Origin: Haliscomenobacter sp040401995
GTDB taxonomy: Bacteria > Bacteroidota > Bacteroidia > Chitinophagales > Saprospiraceae
NCBI GenBank assembly: GCA_040401995.1
Contig: JBBANM010000024.1
Span: 1-64,000 of the forward strand
Reading direction: 5' to 3'
DNA: 64,000 nt
Below, in pieces: positions 25,670-35,088 of the stretch. The notes beneath the pieces were generated by a model. It was given only the letters and a program-made list of their open reading frames with translations, ran no database searches and was not told the DNA's origin. Made by a program: the position numbers and the translations under genes. Positions within the stretch are counted from its first letter, which is position 1, and each line of letters opens with the position of its first letter.

Positions 25670-26097
25670 CACATGGCGGAACTAGTTACTATCCAAACAC
25701 ACTCTAAAATTCCCGAAGGGAATGTATGTTTATAGCAGATAGTACCAGTGTTGTCCCAATCCTGAAGGGATTATATGTTTATCCTTGGCATATAAACATA
25801 TAATCCCTTCAGGATTGGGGAAAAGCCCCTAGACCGTGCTATAAATATACATTCCCTTCGGGAATACAATAGCGCCTGGATAGTTGTGGTTAAATGTTAT
25901 GTTTTTTGTATTGATAATCATATTTTTGTGTTGGTTTAAAATCCCCAGCCCCTAAAGATGAGCCCAGTGTGCTAGACTTTAATACCGTACCTTTTTTCAT
26001 TAAGAAGCAGCTTGCGAAACTTTACCGAGAATAGGAATTCTCCAAACCGACTTTCTCCTGATCCATCTTCCATTCTTCGCCTTCAAATACCATCTCC
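25670..26097. repeat. Nested long inverted repeats between the RT gene and cas1
   Basis: Two 28-29-bp inverted repeats are nested. The inner one (25755-25782 with 25792-25819) is perfect, with a 9-nt loop. The outer one (25709-25737 with 25837-25865) has one mismatch. Both arms contain the related motif GAAGGGA(A/T)T(G/A)TATGTTTAT, so the element is made of four copies of one repeat. The region also has a TATTTTTG -7 box at 25921-25928 that could drive cas1. No gene is visible. Confidence 0.85.
25921..25928 (+). promoter_or_regulatory. Possible -7 element for cas1
   Basis: TATTTTTG matches TAnnTTTG, 170 bp upstream of the cas1 start and after the nested hairpins. The -33 element is not convincing. 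Confidence 0.35.
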
Positions 26098-27081
26098 ATG
26101 CAACTCATTTTAGATTCCCGGGGCTTACAGCTTCAAAAAAAGGGCAACCTATTTGAAGTAGTAAGCGAAAAAGGCAGTCGCAGCATTAGCCCGGCTAAGC
26201 TGACCAGTATTGCCATTACTTCCACCGTGGTTTTACATACCGATGCCATTGTGTTATCGATCAAAAATAAGATCCCGATCCTTTTTTTTGATCGAATTGG
26301 CAAAGCACGCGCACGGTTGTGGAGCCCTTACTTTGAGAGCATTGCCACCCTGCGCCGCCAGCAGGTACACTTTGCCGAAACCACCGAAGCCACCAGTTGG
26401 ATGGTGGATTTGTTTTTGCTCAAAACCGATAGTCAAATCGCCAACCTCCGTTTTTTGGCGACAAAAGTAGGCGGGCAACGCACCACCCTCGATTCGGCGG
26501 CGGATCTTATAAAACAGCAAGCCCGCCAATTTGAACAGTTTCGGGAACAACTCATTGAAGAATGTCGCAACAATATCATGGGTACCGAGGGCGCTATTGC
26601 CCGCATGTATTGGCAAGCGCTCGGCGGAGCCTTGCCTCGGCAGTACGCCTTTACCAAACGCACCCGCCAACCGGCTGAAGACATCTTTAATGCTGCGCTG
26701 AATTATTGTTATGGCATGTTGTATAGCATTGTAGAAGGCGGGGTTTTTGCGGCCGGTCTTGATCCCTTTCTAGGCTTGCTTCATACCGACGAATACCGCA
26801 AACCCACCCTGGTGTTTGACCTGATCGAGCCATTCCGAGCCTGGATAGATCGGATTTTGATCCAAGAATGTTTGGAAAACCGCCTGCAAAAAGACTTTTT
26901 TACCCGCAATCAACACGGCATCTACCTCAACAAAGCCGGCAAAGCCTACCTTATTCCTTTCTTTAATGATTTTTTGCGCTCCGAGTGCAATTACTTTAGC
27001 CGCGATTCCAGCGTTCGCAACCACATTTACTACCTCGCCGGTTTATTGGCACAGCGGATTCGCTCAGCTCAAGAGGCCTGA
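26098..27081 (+). CDS. cas1: Cas1 spacer integrase
   Basis: This 327-residue metal-dependent integrase joins new spacers to the leader-end repeat together with Cas2. The N-terminal beta domain runs to about residue 75. The alpha domain carries the active-site residues Glu164 (MGTEGAIARMYW), His229 (GLLHTDEY) and Glu244 (VFDLIEPFR). FNAALNYCYGMLYSIVEGGVFAAGLDPFLGLLH is the family core. The length is that of a stand-alone Cas1 with no RT or Cas6 fusion. It is followed after 97 bp by a PD-(D/E)XK gene and then by cas2. Confidence 0.97.
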   Translation: MQLILDSRGLQLQKKGNLFEVVSEKGSRSISPAKLTSIAITSTVVLHTDAIVLSIKNKIPILFFDRIGKARARLWSPYFESIATLRRQQVHFAETTEATSWMVDLFLLKTDSQIANLRFLATKVGGQRTTLDSAADLIKQQARQFEQFREQLIEECRNNIMGTEGAIARMYWQALGGALPRQYAFTKRTRQPAEDIFNAALNYCYGMLYSIVEGGVFAAGLDPFLGLLHTDEYRKPTLVFDLIEPFRAWIDRILIQECLENRLQKDFFTRNQHGIYLNKAGKAYLIPFFNDFLRSECNYFSRDSSVRNHIYYLAGLLAQRIRSAQEA

Positions 27082-27178
27082 TTGCATGGTTTTTAACTTA
27101 CAGCAACGTAGTTCATTTACTTGCTAGAGTGATAATCTTTGACGGTCCCTGCCCAACCATTTAAATCCAACCGCTGTC

Positions 27179-28030
27179 ATGCATGATTTACTCCAATCCC
27201 TTCAAACCAGCCCGCCTGGCTCGGTGCTGCTGCGCAATTGGCAAGTAGGCCGCTACCTCCATCAGCAGCTGGTGCAGTCGAGCCAACCCGGCACGCTACC
27301 AGAATACAACAAAATGCTAGCGCCTACGCCTATGCGCGGGATGGCCGCGCAACTGGAACGATTTTATCGATTGTACCCGAGTGCCGAATCGTTGATCCCA
27401 ACCCTATCCTGGGGGCACTACCGGGCGGTATTGCGCCTATCCGATAGCGCACAACGCGCGTTTTACCTACGTTGCGCCCAGCAAGGATACTGGAGCGTGG
27501 GGCATTTGGAACGGCAAATTAAAACCGATTGGCAACTGCGTCAATTGCCCCCGCCTGGCGATGTAAGTACTGATCAATGGTCATTGGACTGGCTGCGCAA
27601 ACCCGTGGTATTGGATTTTGTAGCGCCAGGCAAAATAACCAGCGAACGGGACTTAGAACAACACCTCATTGACCATCTGAGTCTTTTTTTGTTGGAATTG
27701 GGAACTGGATTAGCCTTTGTTGCCCGTCAGATGCGTTTGCAGGTATCAGTCGGTAAAACCTACGTGATCGACCTGGTTTTTTACCATTACCGCCACCGCC
27801 ATTTTGTATTGTTGGAACTCAAACTTGGCGAGCTCACGGCCCAAGACATCGGCCAACTGGACACCTATGTTCATTTTTTTGACGATCTCTGGAAAGCGCC
27901 CACCGATGGGCCCACCATCGGTATTTTGCTATGCCGCAAGCTAGATGAAAACCTGGTGCAACACTCCCTACTGCACAACAGCCGTACTCGATTTGCGCTG
28001 CCGTATCAATACGGTTTGGCGCGGCTATGA
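27179..28030 (+). CDS. PD-(D/E)XK nuclease of the YhcG/DUF1016 family, between cas1 and cas2
   Basis: The 283-residue protein has an N-terminal DUF1016-type helical/wHTH domain (about 50-115, SWGHYRAVLRLSDSAQRAFYLRCAQQGYWSVGHLERQI). The C-terminal PD-(D/E)XK fold has Asp198 (YVIDLVFYH), Glu213 and Lys215 (LLELKLGELT), then DIGQLDTYVHFFDD and GILLCRKLDE. The nuclease triad is intact. Family members accompany restriction systems and toxins. Here it lies 97 bp after cas1 and 33 bp before cas2, so it is probably co-transcribed with them. A part in trimming prespacers is possible but is inference from position. Confidence 0.85.
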   Translation: MHDLLQSLQTSPPGSVLLRNWQVGRYLHQQLVQSSQPGTLPEYNKMLAPTPMRGMAAQLERFYRLYPSAESLIPTLSWGHYRAVLRLSDSAQRAFYLRCAQQGYWSVGHLERQIKTDWQLRQLPPPGDVSTDQWSLDWLRKPVVLDFVAPGKITSERDLEQHLIDHLSLFLLELGTGLAFVARQMRLQVSVGKTYVIDLVFYHYRHRHFVLLELKLGELTAQDIGQLDTYVHFFDDLWKAPTDGPTIGILLCRKLDENLVQHSLLHNSRTRFALPYQYGLARL

Positions 28031-28063
28031 CCCTTTCTTCCATTCTTTAAAACCATCCAATTT

Positions 28064-28366
28064 ATGCCACACCTCATCTGCTACGACATCACCGCTGACG
28101 GCCTGCGGGCCAAGCTCAGCAAAAAGATCAACGAAAGCGGTTTGGATCGTATCAACAAATCAGTATATTTAGGAACCATAGGAGACAGTTCATTGAATAT
28201 GCTGGAACAAGGCCTGGCCAAACTGGTACAGGAGCAAGGCGGCGCCGACGATAGTTTAATCGTGCTCCCCGTTACGATTCACCAAGTGGAAGAAATGCGG
28301 ATCTATGGCCGCATTGACCCCGAGCGGGAGGAATTGACGGGTGAAAAAAGTACCCTAATTTTGTAA
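28064..28366 (+). CDS. cas2: Cas2, CRISPR adaptation protein
   Basis: The 100-residue ferredoxin-fold protein begins MPHLICYDIT, with Asp8 at the usual Cas2 acidic position, and has INKSVYLGTIG and DDSLIVLPVTIHQ. It forms the central dimer of the Cas1-Cas2 integrase. It is the last gene of the adaptation operon, and the leader of array 2 begins 87 bp after it. Confidence 0.92.
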   Translation: MPHLICYDITADGLRAKLSKKINESGLDRINKSVYLGTIGDSSLNMLEQGLAKLVQEQGGADDSLIVLPVTIHQVEEMRIYGRIDPEREELTGEKSTLIL

Positions 28367-28452
28367 AACGGGCATAAAAACGTCAACCCGGAGCATTGAT
28401 TTTTTATCATATGTTTTTGCAAAGAATTGACGGTTAATTTGCTACGTATTAT

Positions 28453-28712
28453 CATTTAGGGCAGATTCAAAAAAGGTGGGAAACGGCATTTTTTGAATCT
28501 TATTTTTGCGCCTTTATTTCGTATAATGAATTGAAATTCTTATTTTTAGAGACAGGTTGTTCCAATTTTCGCCACTGATTCGCGTACCAATGGAGCCTGT
28601 TTTTATCAATATTTTATGAATGCAAAAATACCCATATACATGTATTATGACAATTCTAGCCGTTTTTTGACGATGCAATTGTTTGTAATACAGTTGCTTG
28701 AAGAAAGTAAGG
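28453..28712 (+). promoter_or_regulatory. Leader of CRISPR array 2
   Basis: This is an inverted ~260-bp copy of the leader at 20285-20544, ending AGAAAGTAAGG next to the first repeat. A TATTTTTG box lies at 28501-28508 in the array direction. The two copies differ at scattered positions but keep the same length, so both were probably functional leaders and arose by duplication with inversion. Confidence 0.85.
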
Positions 28713-30871
28713 GTAGGAGAGCATTCCATTTCAGATGGGGACTGCGACTTCTCTTGTCCGTGATCCCACTCAACCTTCGACCTGTAGGAGAGCATTCCAT
28801 TTCAGATGGGGACTGCGACTCTTATCCTTGTTTTCTTTCTTCCCTTCTTTGTTGGTAGGAGAGCATTCCATTTCAGATGGGGACTGCGACCTTCTCTCTT
28901 TTCTCTCCTTATCTCTTCTTTTTCCGTAGGAGAGCATTCCATTTCAGATGGGGACTGCGACTTAGAATTTAACAGCAACCTCATTTGCTTGAAAAGGTAG
29001 GAGAGCATTCCATTTCAGATGGGGACTGCGACTTGCTTTTTCGGCGGGATTCTGCGCAGTATTGACACGTAGGAGAGCATTCCATTTCAGATGGGGACTG
29101 CGACAGTACGCGATGCGTGTTTTCATAGTAAATTAATTAAGTAGGAGAGCATTCCATTTCAGATGGGGACTGCGACTCTTATTGTCCCTTCATTTCTTTT
29201 TCTTTTTGTTGTAGGAGAGCATTCCATTTCAGATGGGGACTGCGACTTAATCTCCAAACTTGCAAGGCTTCGGTTGGCTGCGTAGGAGAGCATTCCATTT
29301 CAGATGGGGACTGCGACTTCCCTTTGTCCTTCTTCTGTCTTTTTTCTCTGGTAGGAGAGCATTCCATTTCAGATGGGGACTGCGACTTTAGCTGCATCCA
29401 TTGAATAGCAGCAGGCCTGCTGGTAGGAGAGCATTCCATTTCAGATGGGGACTGCGACTTGTTGTTTTTAGCGCCTTTACCCTTTTTGGGTTTGTAGGAG
29501 AGCATTCCATTTCAGATGGGGACTGCGACGTAATAGCGAACCGCTTCAAGGTCAGCTATTTCGAGTAGGAGAGCATTCCATTTCAGATGGGGACTGCGAC
29601 TTTTGCCAAAGCCAAGGCTCAGCAGGGTCGTAGTCCGTAGGAGAGCATTCCATTTCAGATGGGGACTGCGACTTTAATTTTGCCATGATTAAATGATTTA
29701 AACCTCGTAGGAGAGCATTCCATTTCAGATGGGGACTGCGACGGAAACGAGGCAACGATAAAGCGTTCCATTGCGTGCGGTAGGAGAGCATTCCATTTCA
29801 GATGGGGACTGCGACGCTAGAGTCCGTTCTGGATGCAAATGTGTCGAACTGTAGGAGAGCATTCCATTTCAGATGGGGACTGCGACTGTTGGTGGTGGTG
29901 TCGTCGCTGTCGGTAATCTCGTAGGAGAGCATTCCATTTCAGATGGGGACTGCGACAATGGTGTTGCCGTCTTGGGTGGCAATCACATCGCATAGGAGAG
30001 CATTCCATTTCAGATGGGGACTGCGACCATTGCACGTAGGGCTTCCTTGTTTTCTATACGGTAGGAGAGCATTCCATTTCAGATGGGGACTGCGACTTTG
30101 ACCGTTAAGTCCGTTGAACCAAGAGAAACTGTAGGAGAGCATTCCATTTCAGATGGGGACTGCGACGGTTTGGTGGTAGTGACGATATCCACGATAGGTG
30201 GTAGGAGAGCATTCCATTTCAGATGGGGACTGCGACGATCACCTTGTCCTCAACGAACAAAGGTGCGGGCGTAGGAGAGCATTCCATTTCAGATGGGGAC
30301 TGCGACCTTCATTGGTTTCCCATGGCACTGTTACTGTGCTTGTAGGAGAGCATTCCATTTCAGATGGGGACTGCGACGTAAGCGTCGCAATCTGCAAATA
30401 CATCTTGCCTTCGTAGGAGAGCATTCCATTTCAGATGGGGACTGCGACTTTTCTTTAAACCAGTAAACGCCGTCTGCAATTACAAGTAGGAGAGCATTCC
30501 ATTTCAGATGGGGACTGCGACATATTAAGGGGTAAATAAACTAGTATGTATATAGTGTAGGAGAGCATTCCATTTCAGATGGGGACTGCGACTTAGTGGA
30601 GGGGGGGCATCAGCAATGCGGCTTTTGTAGGAGAGCATTCCATTTCAGATGGGGACTGCGACTTCCTATTTTTCCTCATATTTCCATTATTCTTTCGTAG
30701 GAGAGCATTCCATTTCAGATGGGGACTGCGACGTTGAGAGTTATAAAATAACTTCCACTCTAGCCTGTAGGAGAGCATTCCATTTCAGATGGGGACTGCG
30801 ACGGTAAGCAGGCCGAAGATTTTCAACGCCCCATTCAGTAGGAGAGCATTCCATTTCAGATGGGGACTGCG
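28713..30871 (+). CRISPR. CRISPR array 2: 31 repeats of 36 bp, 30 spacers, leader at the left end
   Basis: The repeat starts GTAGGAGAGCATTCC and ends GGGGACTGCGAC, 30 of 36 bases identical to array 1 read in the same direction. Differences cluster in the middle (positions 17-19, 21, 24) plus position 6. The repeat tail ATGGGGACTGCGAC-like end gives the crRNA 5' tag. The last repeat (30838-30871) lacks its final AC. The repeat after spacer 18 starts with A instead of G. Many spacers are pyrimidine-rich in crRNA sense and start with TT. The reverse complements of spacers at 28962, 29105, 29177, 29673 and 30663 contain start codons. Confidence 0.98.
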
Positions 30872-31468
30872 CTTCAGAAGGGACTAATTCCTGCTGTTTT
30901 TGTTTTTTTCGCTTGAAATGGCTTTTTTCCGGTGCTACGCACCTCCCCCGCCACATCCTGCCCCTTTTCTACAGATGTTTGGCGGCGCTGCCGCTGGGCC
31001 TTGTGCCTGGGTTTTAGGGGTTGTTATGGGCAATTGAGGCAATGGCATAAGAGGATGAAAAGGGGTTGTTTTTTCCATGCGGTCAAAAATTCCGAGGGAA
31101 ACAAACGAGGTATATCCAGGTCATTGTCCTAAAGTGGAGCAGATTTTTTTGGGTTAAGCGATAGAGCCTATTGTCTGGAGAAAGGGGTAGAAAGTTGGTT
31201 TTTGCAGGCTGGGCGCCCTTTAGGGTTGGGGTTTTTGGAAGCAATGCACGCCGCCAAATTTTACCCCAAAATACCACTGTAAATGGCGGTGGTAAAGGGT
31301 GCTGAGCAGCGGGCAAAATGGGGTGTTTATTTCCTCTGCCTGATGTTTTTTTTTTGTACCGTTTAGTCGCGATGAATCGCGCCTCTACAGAGCCAAATCC
31401 CACCCCCAAATACAACAGTTTTTTGTACCTTCCCCAGGCAAATCAATTGTCGCAACAAAAGCTCGTTT
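30872..31468. other. Intergenic region after CRISPR array 2
   Basis: About 600 bp with no plausible gene. It holds the trailer of array 2, one copy of the dispersed palindrome (31365-31388, reverse) and the upstream region of the S9 peptidase gene. A T-run at 31345-31355 is the only terminator-like sign. Confidence 0.5.
31365..31388 (-). repeat. Dispersed palindrome, copy 3
   Basis: Reverse-orientation copy of the GTAGAGGCGCGATT element, here with the TCATCGCGACT end, as in copy 1. It lies about 80 bp upstream of the S9 peptidase start. Confidence 0.8.
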
Positions 31469-33850
31469 ATGAACACCAAATCTTGGCTGTTGGGCATCGC
31501 CCTGCTGGGCAGCCTTTCCCTAATCAGCGCGCAAACTCCCAAACGCGCCGCCCTCTCCATCGATAAAATCATGCTAGGCGATCGCTTCGTGGGTTTTTTA
31601 CCGGATAACATCAATTGGAGTGAAGACAGCAAAACGGTCTATTTTACTTGGAATCCCAAAATGGATACCTTGCGCAGCCTCTACAAAATAGGACTGGGCG
31701 CCGATTCCAAACCCACTCCGGTTTCCTTGGAAGAACAAAAGGAACTGGCTTTTGGCGGGGCTTACAACCGCAGTTTTTCCAAACGGGTGTACGCCAAAGA
31801 TGGCGACCTCTTCCTGCAAGACATCGCCGCGGGCAAAACGCTGCAAATTACCAATACGGTGGAGACCGAGTCCAATCCGCAGTTTTTGACGGATGATAGC
31901 AAGATTGTTTACCTCTACAGCGGCAATCTTTTTTTGTGGAATAGCGCCACCGGTAGCACCGCACAATTGACCAATTTTAAAACGGGTACGGCCAAAAGCG
32001 ATAAAAAAGCTTCCGATTATGAGCAGGAGCTCAAAGAGGATCAGCTGGAATTGTCGGAAATGTTGCGCTTACGCAAGGGCCAGCGCGACATCCGCGAGCG
32101 ACAGTCCAAAGCGCTGGCGGCCAAACGCCCCAAAGAGGTTTATCTGGGTACCAAACAGGCTACGGGTTTGCAGCTGAGTCCGGATATGAAATTTGTCACC
32201 GTGCGCTTGGTAAAACGCGGTGAACCGCGCAGCGCCGAGGTGCCCAACTACGTCACCGAATCGGGTTTTACGGAAAACATTACCTCGCGCAGCAAAGTCG
32301 GCTCGTCACAGGATACTTATGAAATGGGCATCCTGGATTTGTCGCGCGATACGTTTTATACCCTCGATACCAAAAACCTGGAGGGCATCCTCAATAAACC
32401 GAAATTTTTGGATGCTTACCATACGGGCAAAAATCCCTACAAACCACAGTACGAAAAACCGCGCGAGGTCAGTTTTCAAGGCCCCGTTTTTTCGGAAGAC
32501 GGCAAGGCAGTGTTTGGCGCCCGCTCGCTCGACAACAAAGACCGCTGGATCCTGCTGCTCGATCTAGCTACCGGCAAATACAAACAACTGGATCACCAAC
32601 ACGATGATGCTTGGATCGGCGGTCCGGGGGTGGATAATTTTTTTGGCGGCAATGCCAACATCGGCTGGCTGGCTGATAACCAAACGGTGTGGTTTCAATC
32701 GGAAGCTACCGGTTTTTCACACCTCTACTCCGTCAACACCGCTACAGGCGATAAAAAAGCCTTGACGCAAGGGCAATTTGAGGTGATCGAAGCGCGCCCT
32801 TCGCGCAACAAACAGTTTTTTTACCTCACTGCTACTGCTGAAGGGCCGCACCAGCGCCATTTTTACCGCTTGCCAGTGGGAGGCGGTAAATTGGAAAAAA
32901 TCACCACGCTCACCGGTGGCAACGAAGTCAGCCTCTCGCCCAATGAGCAATTCCTGGCCATTCGGCATTCCTATAGCAACAAACCTTGGGAATTGTACAT
33001 GATGGATAACCAGGCGGGGGCAAAACCGCGTCAGGTGACCCAGTCTACCACCGCGGATTTTCAGCAATACCCTTGGCGTGATCCGGAGATTGTATGGTTC
33101 ACGGCCAGCGACGGGGTGAAGGTTCCGGCGCGTTTGTACCGTTCGGCGCAAAAAAGCAAACAGCAACCGGCGGTGATTTTTGTGCACGGCGCGGGGTATG
33201 CGCAGAATGTGCACCAGTGGTGGGCAAGTTATTTCCGCGAGTACATGTTCAATAACCTTTTGGCCGATCAGGGCTATACGGTGTTGGACATCGATTACCG
33301 CGCCAGTTCGGGGTATGGTCGCGATTGGCGTACCGCCATTTATCAGCATATGGGTGGCAAAGACCTGAGCGATCATGTGGATGGCGCCAATTACCTGGTG
33401 AAGGAATTGGGTGTTGATCCGCAGCGGATTGGCATTTACGGTGGTTCTTACGGCGGGTTTATCACCTTGATGGGTCTGTTTAACGCGCCGAACACCTTCA
33501 AAAGTGGTGCGGCTTTGCGTCCGGTGACCGATTGGGCGCATTACAACCACGGGTATACCAACAACATTTTGAATACCCCTACGGAAGATAGTCTGGCGTA
33601 TCGCCGCAGTTCGCCCATCTTTTTTGCCGATGGCTTAAAAGGAAATTTGTTGATGTTGCACGGGATGATCGATGTGAACGTGCATTTTCAGGATGTGGTG
33701 CGTTTGTCGCAGCGTTTGATTGAGTTGAAAAAAGAGAACTGGGAGCTGGCGGTTTTTCCGCTCGAAGATCACGGTTTTGTAGAATCCAGCAGTTGGACGG
33801 ATGAGTACAAGCGGATTTTCAAGCTGTTTGAAACGACGTTGAAGAGGTAG
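31469..33850 (+). CDS. S9-family prolyl oligopeptidase/DPP4-like peptidase
   Basis: The 793-residue secreted serine peptidase has a signal peptide (1-22, ending LISAQ). A beta-propeller with WD40/DPP4-like repeats follows to about residue 530, then an alpha/beta hydrolase domain. Catalytic residues: Ser660 in GGSYGG, Asp in HGMIDVNVHFQD and His in PLEDHGFV. Such enzymes cut dipeptides or oligopeptides after Pro or Ala in the periplasm. A perfect hairpin lies just after its stop. Confidence 0.92.
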   Translation: MNTKSWLLGIALLGSLSLISAQTPKRAALSIDKIMLGDRFVGFLPDNINWSEDSKTVYFTWNPKMDTLRSLYKIGLGADSKPTPVSLEEQKELAFGGAYNRSFSKRVYAKDGDLFLQDIAAGKTLQITNTVETESNPQFLTDDSKIVYLYSGNLFLWNSATGSTAQLTNFKTGTAKSDKKASDYEQELKEDQLELSEMLRLRKGQRDIRERQSKALAAKRPKEVYLGTKQATGLQLSPDMKFVTVRLVKRGEPRSAEVPNYVTESGFTENITSRSKVGSSQDTYEMGILDLSRDTFYTLDTKNLEGILNKPKFLDAYHTGKNPYKPQYEKPREVSFQGPVFSEDGKAVFGARSLDNKDRWILLLDLATGKYKQLDHQHDDAWIGGPGVDNFFGGNANIGWLADNQTVWFQSEATGFSHLYSVNTATGDKKALTQGQFEVIEARPSRNKQFFYLTATAEGPHQRHFYRLPVGGGKLEKITTLTGGNEVSLSPNEQFLAIRHSYSNKPWELYMMDNQAGAKPRQVTQSTTADFQQYPWRDPEIVWFTASDGVKVPARLYRSAQKSKQQPAVIFVHGAGYAQNVHQWWASYFREYMFNNLLADQGYTVLDIDYRASSGYGRDWRTAIYQHMGGKDLSDHVDGANYLVKELGVDPQRIGIYGGSYGGFITLMGLFNAPNTFKSGAALRPVTDWAHYNHGYTNNILNTPTEDSLAYRRSSPIFFADGLKGNLLMLHGMIDVNVHFQDVVRLSQRLIELKKENWELAVFPLEDHGFVESSSWTDEYKRIFKLFETTLKR

Positions 33851-34182
33851 ATATGCAGGTTGAAGATGCCGTTCTCACGGAACGGCATCTTCATAGCCGG
33901 CTCTGGACCAGCAGTCCTAGCCCTGTAAGGGCGTCATCCCATAACACAGGGTGTAGCCCTGTGGAGGTCAGCCCCTGTGGTGGTCAGCCCTGTGACAGTG
34001 CAGCCCTGCAGAGAGACATGTCCATGACAGATAAGCCATATAAACCACCCACCCCACTACTAACACTAAAAGCATTAGTAATCCCAGCACAAAAACTTGA
34101 ACAACTTATTTTTTCCCGTATTTTCGCCAAAGACATAAAAAAGAAACACCCAAACACCGTTCCTTACCTAAAGAAAAAAACG
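33851..34182. repeat. Intergenic hairpin and CCCTGT-rich repeats
   Basis: A perfect 14-bp inverted repeat (33861-33874 with 33880-33893, TGAAGATGCCGTTC) sits just after the S9 peptidase stop and matches the core of the 50-bp tandem units at 39.4-39.9 kb. Beyond it are short repeats of AGCCCTGT/CAGCCCTGTGG type. An open frame passes through from 33853 but its composition is non-coding, so the next gene is placed at 34183. Confidence 0.7.
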
Positions 34183-35088
34183 ATGATCGGATTATTGCAA
34201 GTTGTCATAGGTATTGTATTCATGCTGCTCTTACTGAGCTTGCTGGCCACCACCATCATGGAACTCATCAATTCCATCCTGGCCTTGCGTGGTAAAAACC
34301 TGGAAGCTGCCCTCTGCCAAATGCTCGCAACCGCAGATAAAGAAGGCGAAATCTACCGGGAATTTAAAGACAATGCCCTCTACAAACAGCTCTGTCAAAA
34401 ATATGGCATACCAAAAAACGGTAAACGTCGCCCACCCTCGTACCTCAATCCCGAAATTTTTCACTCAGTGCTGATGGCCGTGGTGTTGAAAGGCGATGAA
34501 GCCCAAAAGCTTCAGGAAAAAATCAACCTGCTACCCGACGAAGACCTTAGAAAAGTGTTGCACCAACTGCTCCACGATGCCGATTACGAATTGGATAAGT
34601 TCAAAGACAAGGTCCTAAACTGGTTCAATGATGTGATGGATCGCGCTTCGGGCTGGTACAAACGTTTCACCCAGCAGATCATCGTTGCGGTAGGCATGAT
34701 CATTGCAGTAGGACTCAACGCCGATACCATTGCCATTTACCAGCGTTTGGAGGCAGATCCCGTGGCTACTCAACAGCTGGTAACCATGGCTGAAAGTTAT
34801 GTCAATGCCAATGACAGCCTGCAGATTCAAACGAATGCTGATACCCGTGCGCAAGTAGCGGTGGTGAATGATTTGGTAGTCAATCAGATTGCCCATGCCA
34901 AATCGCCGCTGGGTTTGGGTTGGTACCCGGATGAAATGAAGGCGCTTACACCAGCCGATTGGGGTTTCAAAATTCTGGGTTGGTTGATGACTGCTTTGGC
35001 GATCTCGCTGGGCGCGCCTTTTTGGTTTGATGTATTGAAGCGGTTGGTCAGCATTCGGTCGTCGGGAGCTGTGCCGCCTAAGGCATAA
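34183..35088 (+). CDS. Membrane protein of unknown function
   Basis: The 301-residue protein has an N-terminal membrane helix (LLQVVIGIVFMLLLLSLLATTIMELINSI), a soluble charged region (about 40-150), a second hydrophobic segment (QQIIVAVGMIIAVGLNADTIAIYQRL) and a C-terminal one (FKILGWLMTALAISLGAPFWFDVLKRL). Proteins with this layout are common in Bacteroidota and lack an assigned function. I chose the ATG at 34183 because the upstream in-frame 110 codons cover repeat-like DNA. Confidence 0.65.
   Translation: MIGLLQVVIGIVFMLLLLSLLATTIMELINSILALRGKNLEAALCQMLATADKEGEIYREFKDNALYKQLCQKYGIPKNGKRRPPSYLNPEIFHSVLMAVVLKGDEAQKLQEKINLLPDEDLRKVLHQLLHDADYELDKFKDKVLNWFNDVMDRASGWYKRFTQQIIVAVGMIIAVGLNADTIAIYQRLEADPVATQQLVTMAESYVNANDSLQIQTNADTRAQVAVVNDLVVNQIAHAKSPLGLGWYPDEMKALTPADWGFKILGWLMTALAISLGAPFWFDVLKRLVSIRSSGAVPPKA

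Noticed and set aside
25709..25865. Nested hairpins as the msd of a retron
   Set aside because: They lie downstream of the RT and consist of repeated copies of one palindromic motif; retron ncRNAs normally lie upstream of the RT.
33853..34182. N-terminal 110 residues of the membrane protein reading frame
   Set aside because: The DNA contains a hairpin and CCCTGT repeats, and the peptide has no protein-like pattern; the ATG at 34183 leads directly into the membrane helix.
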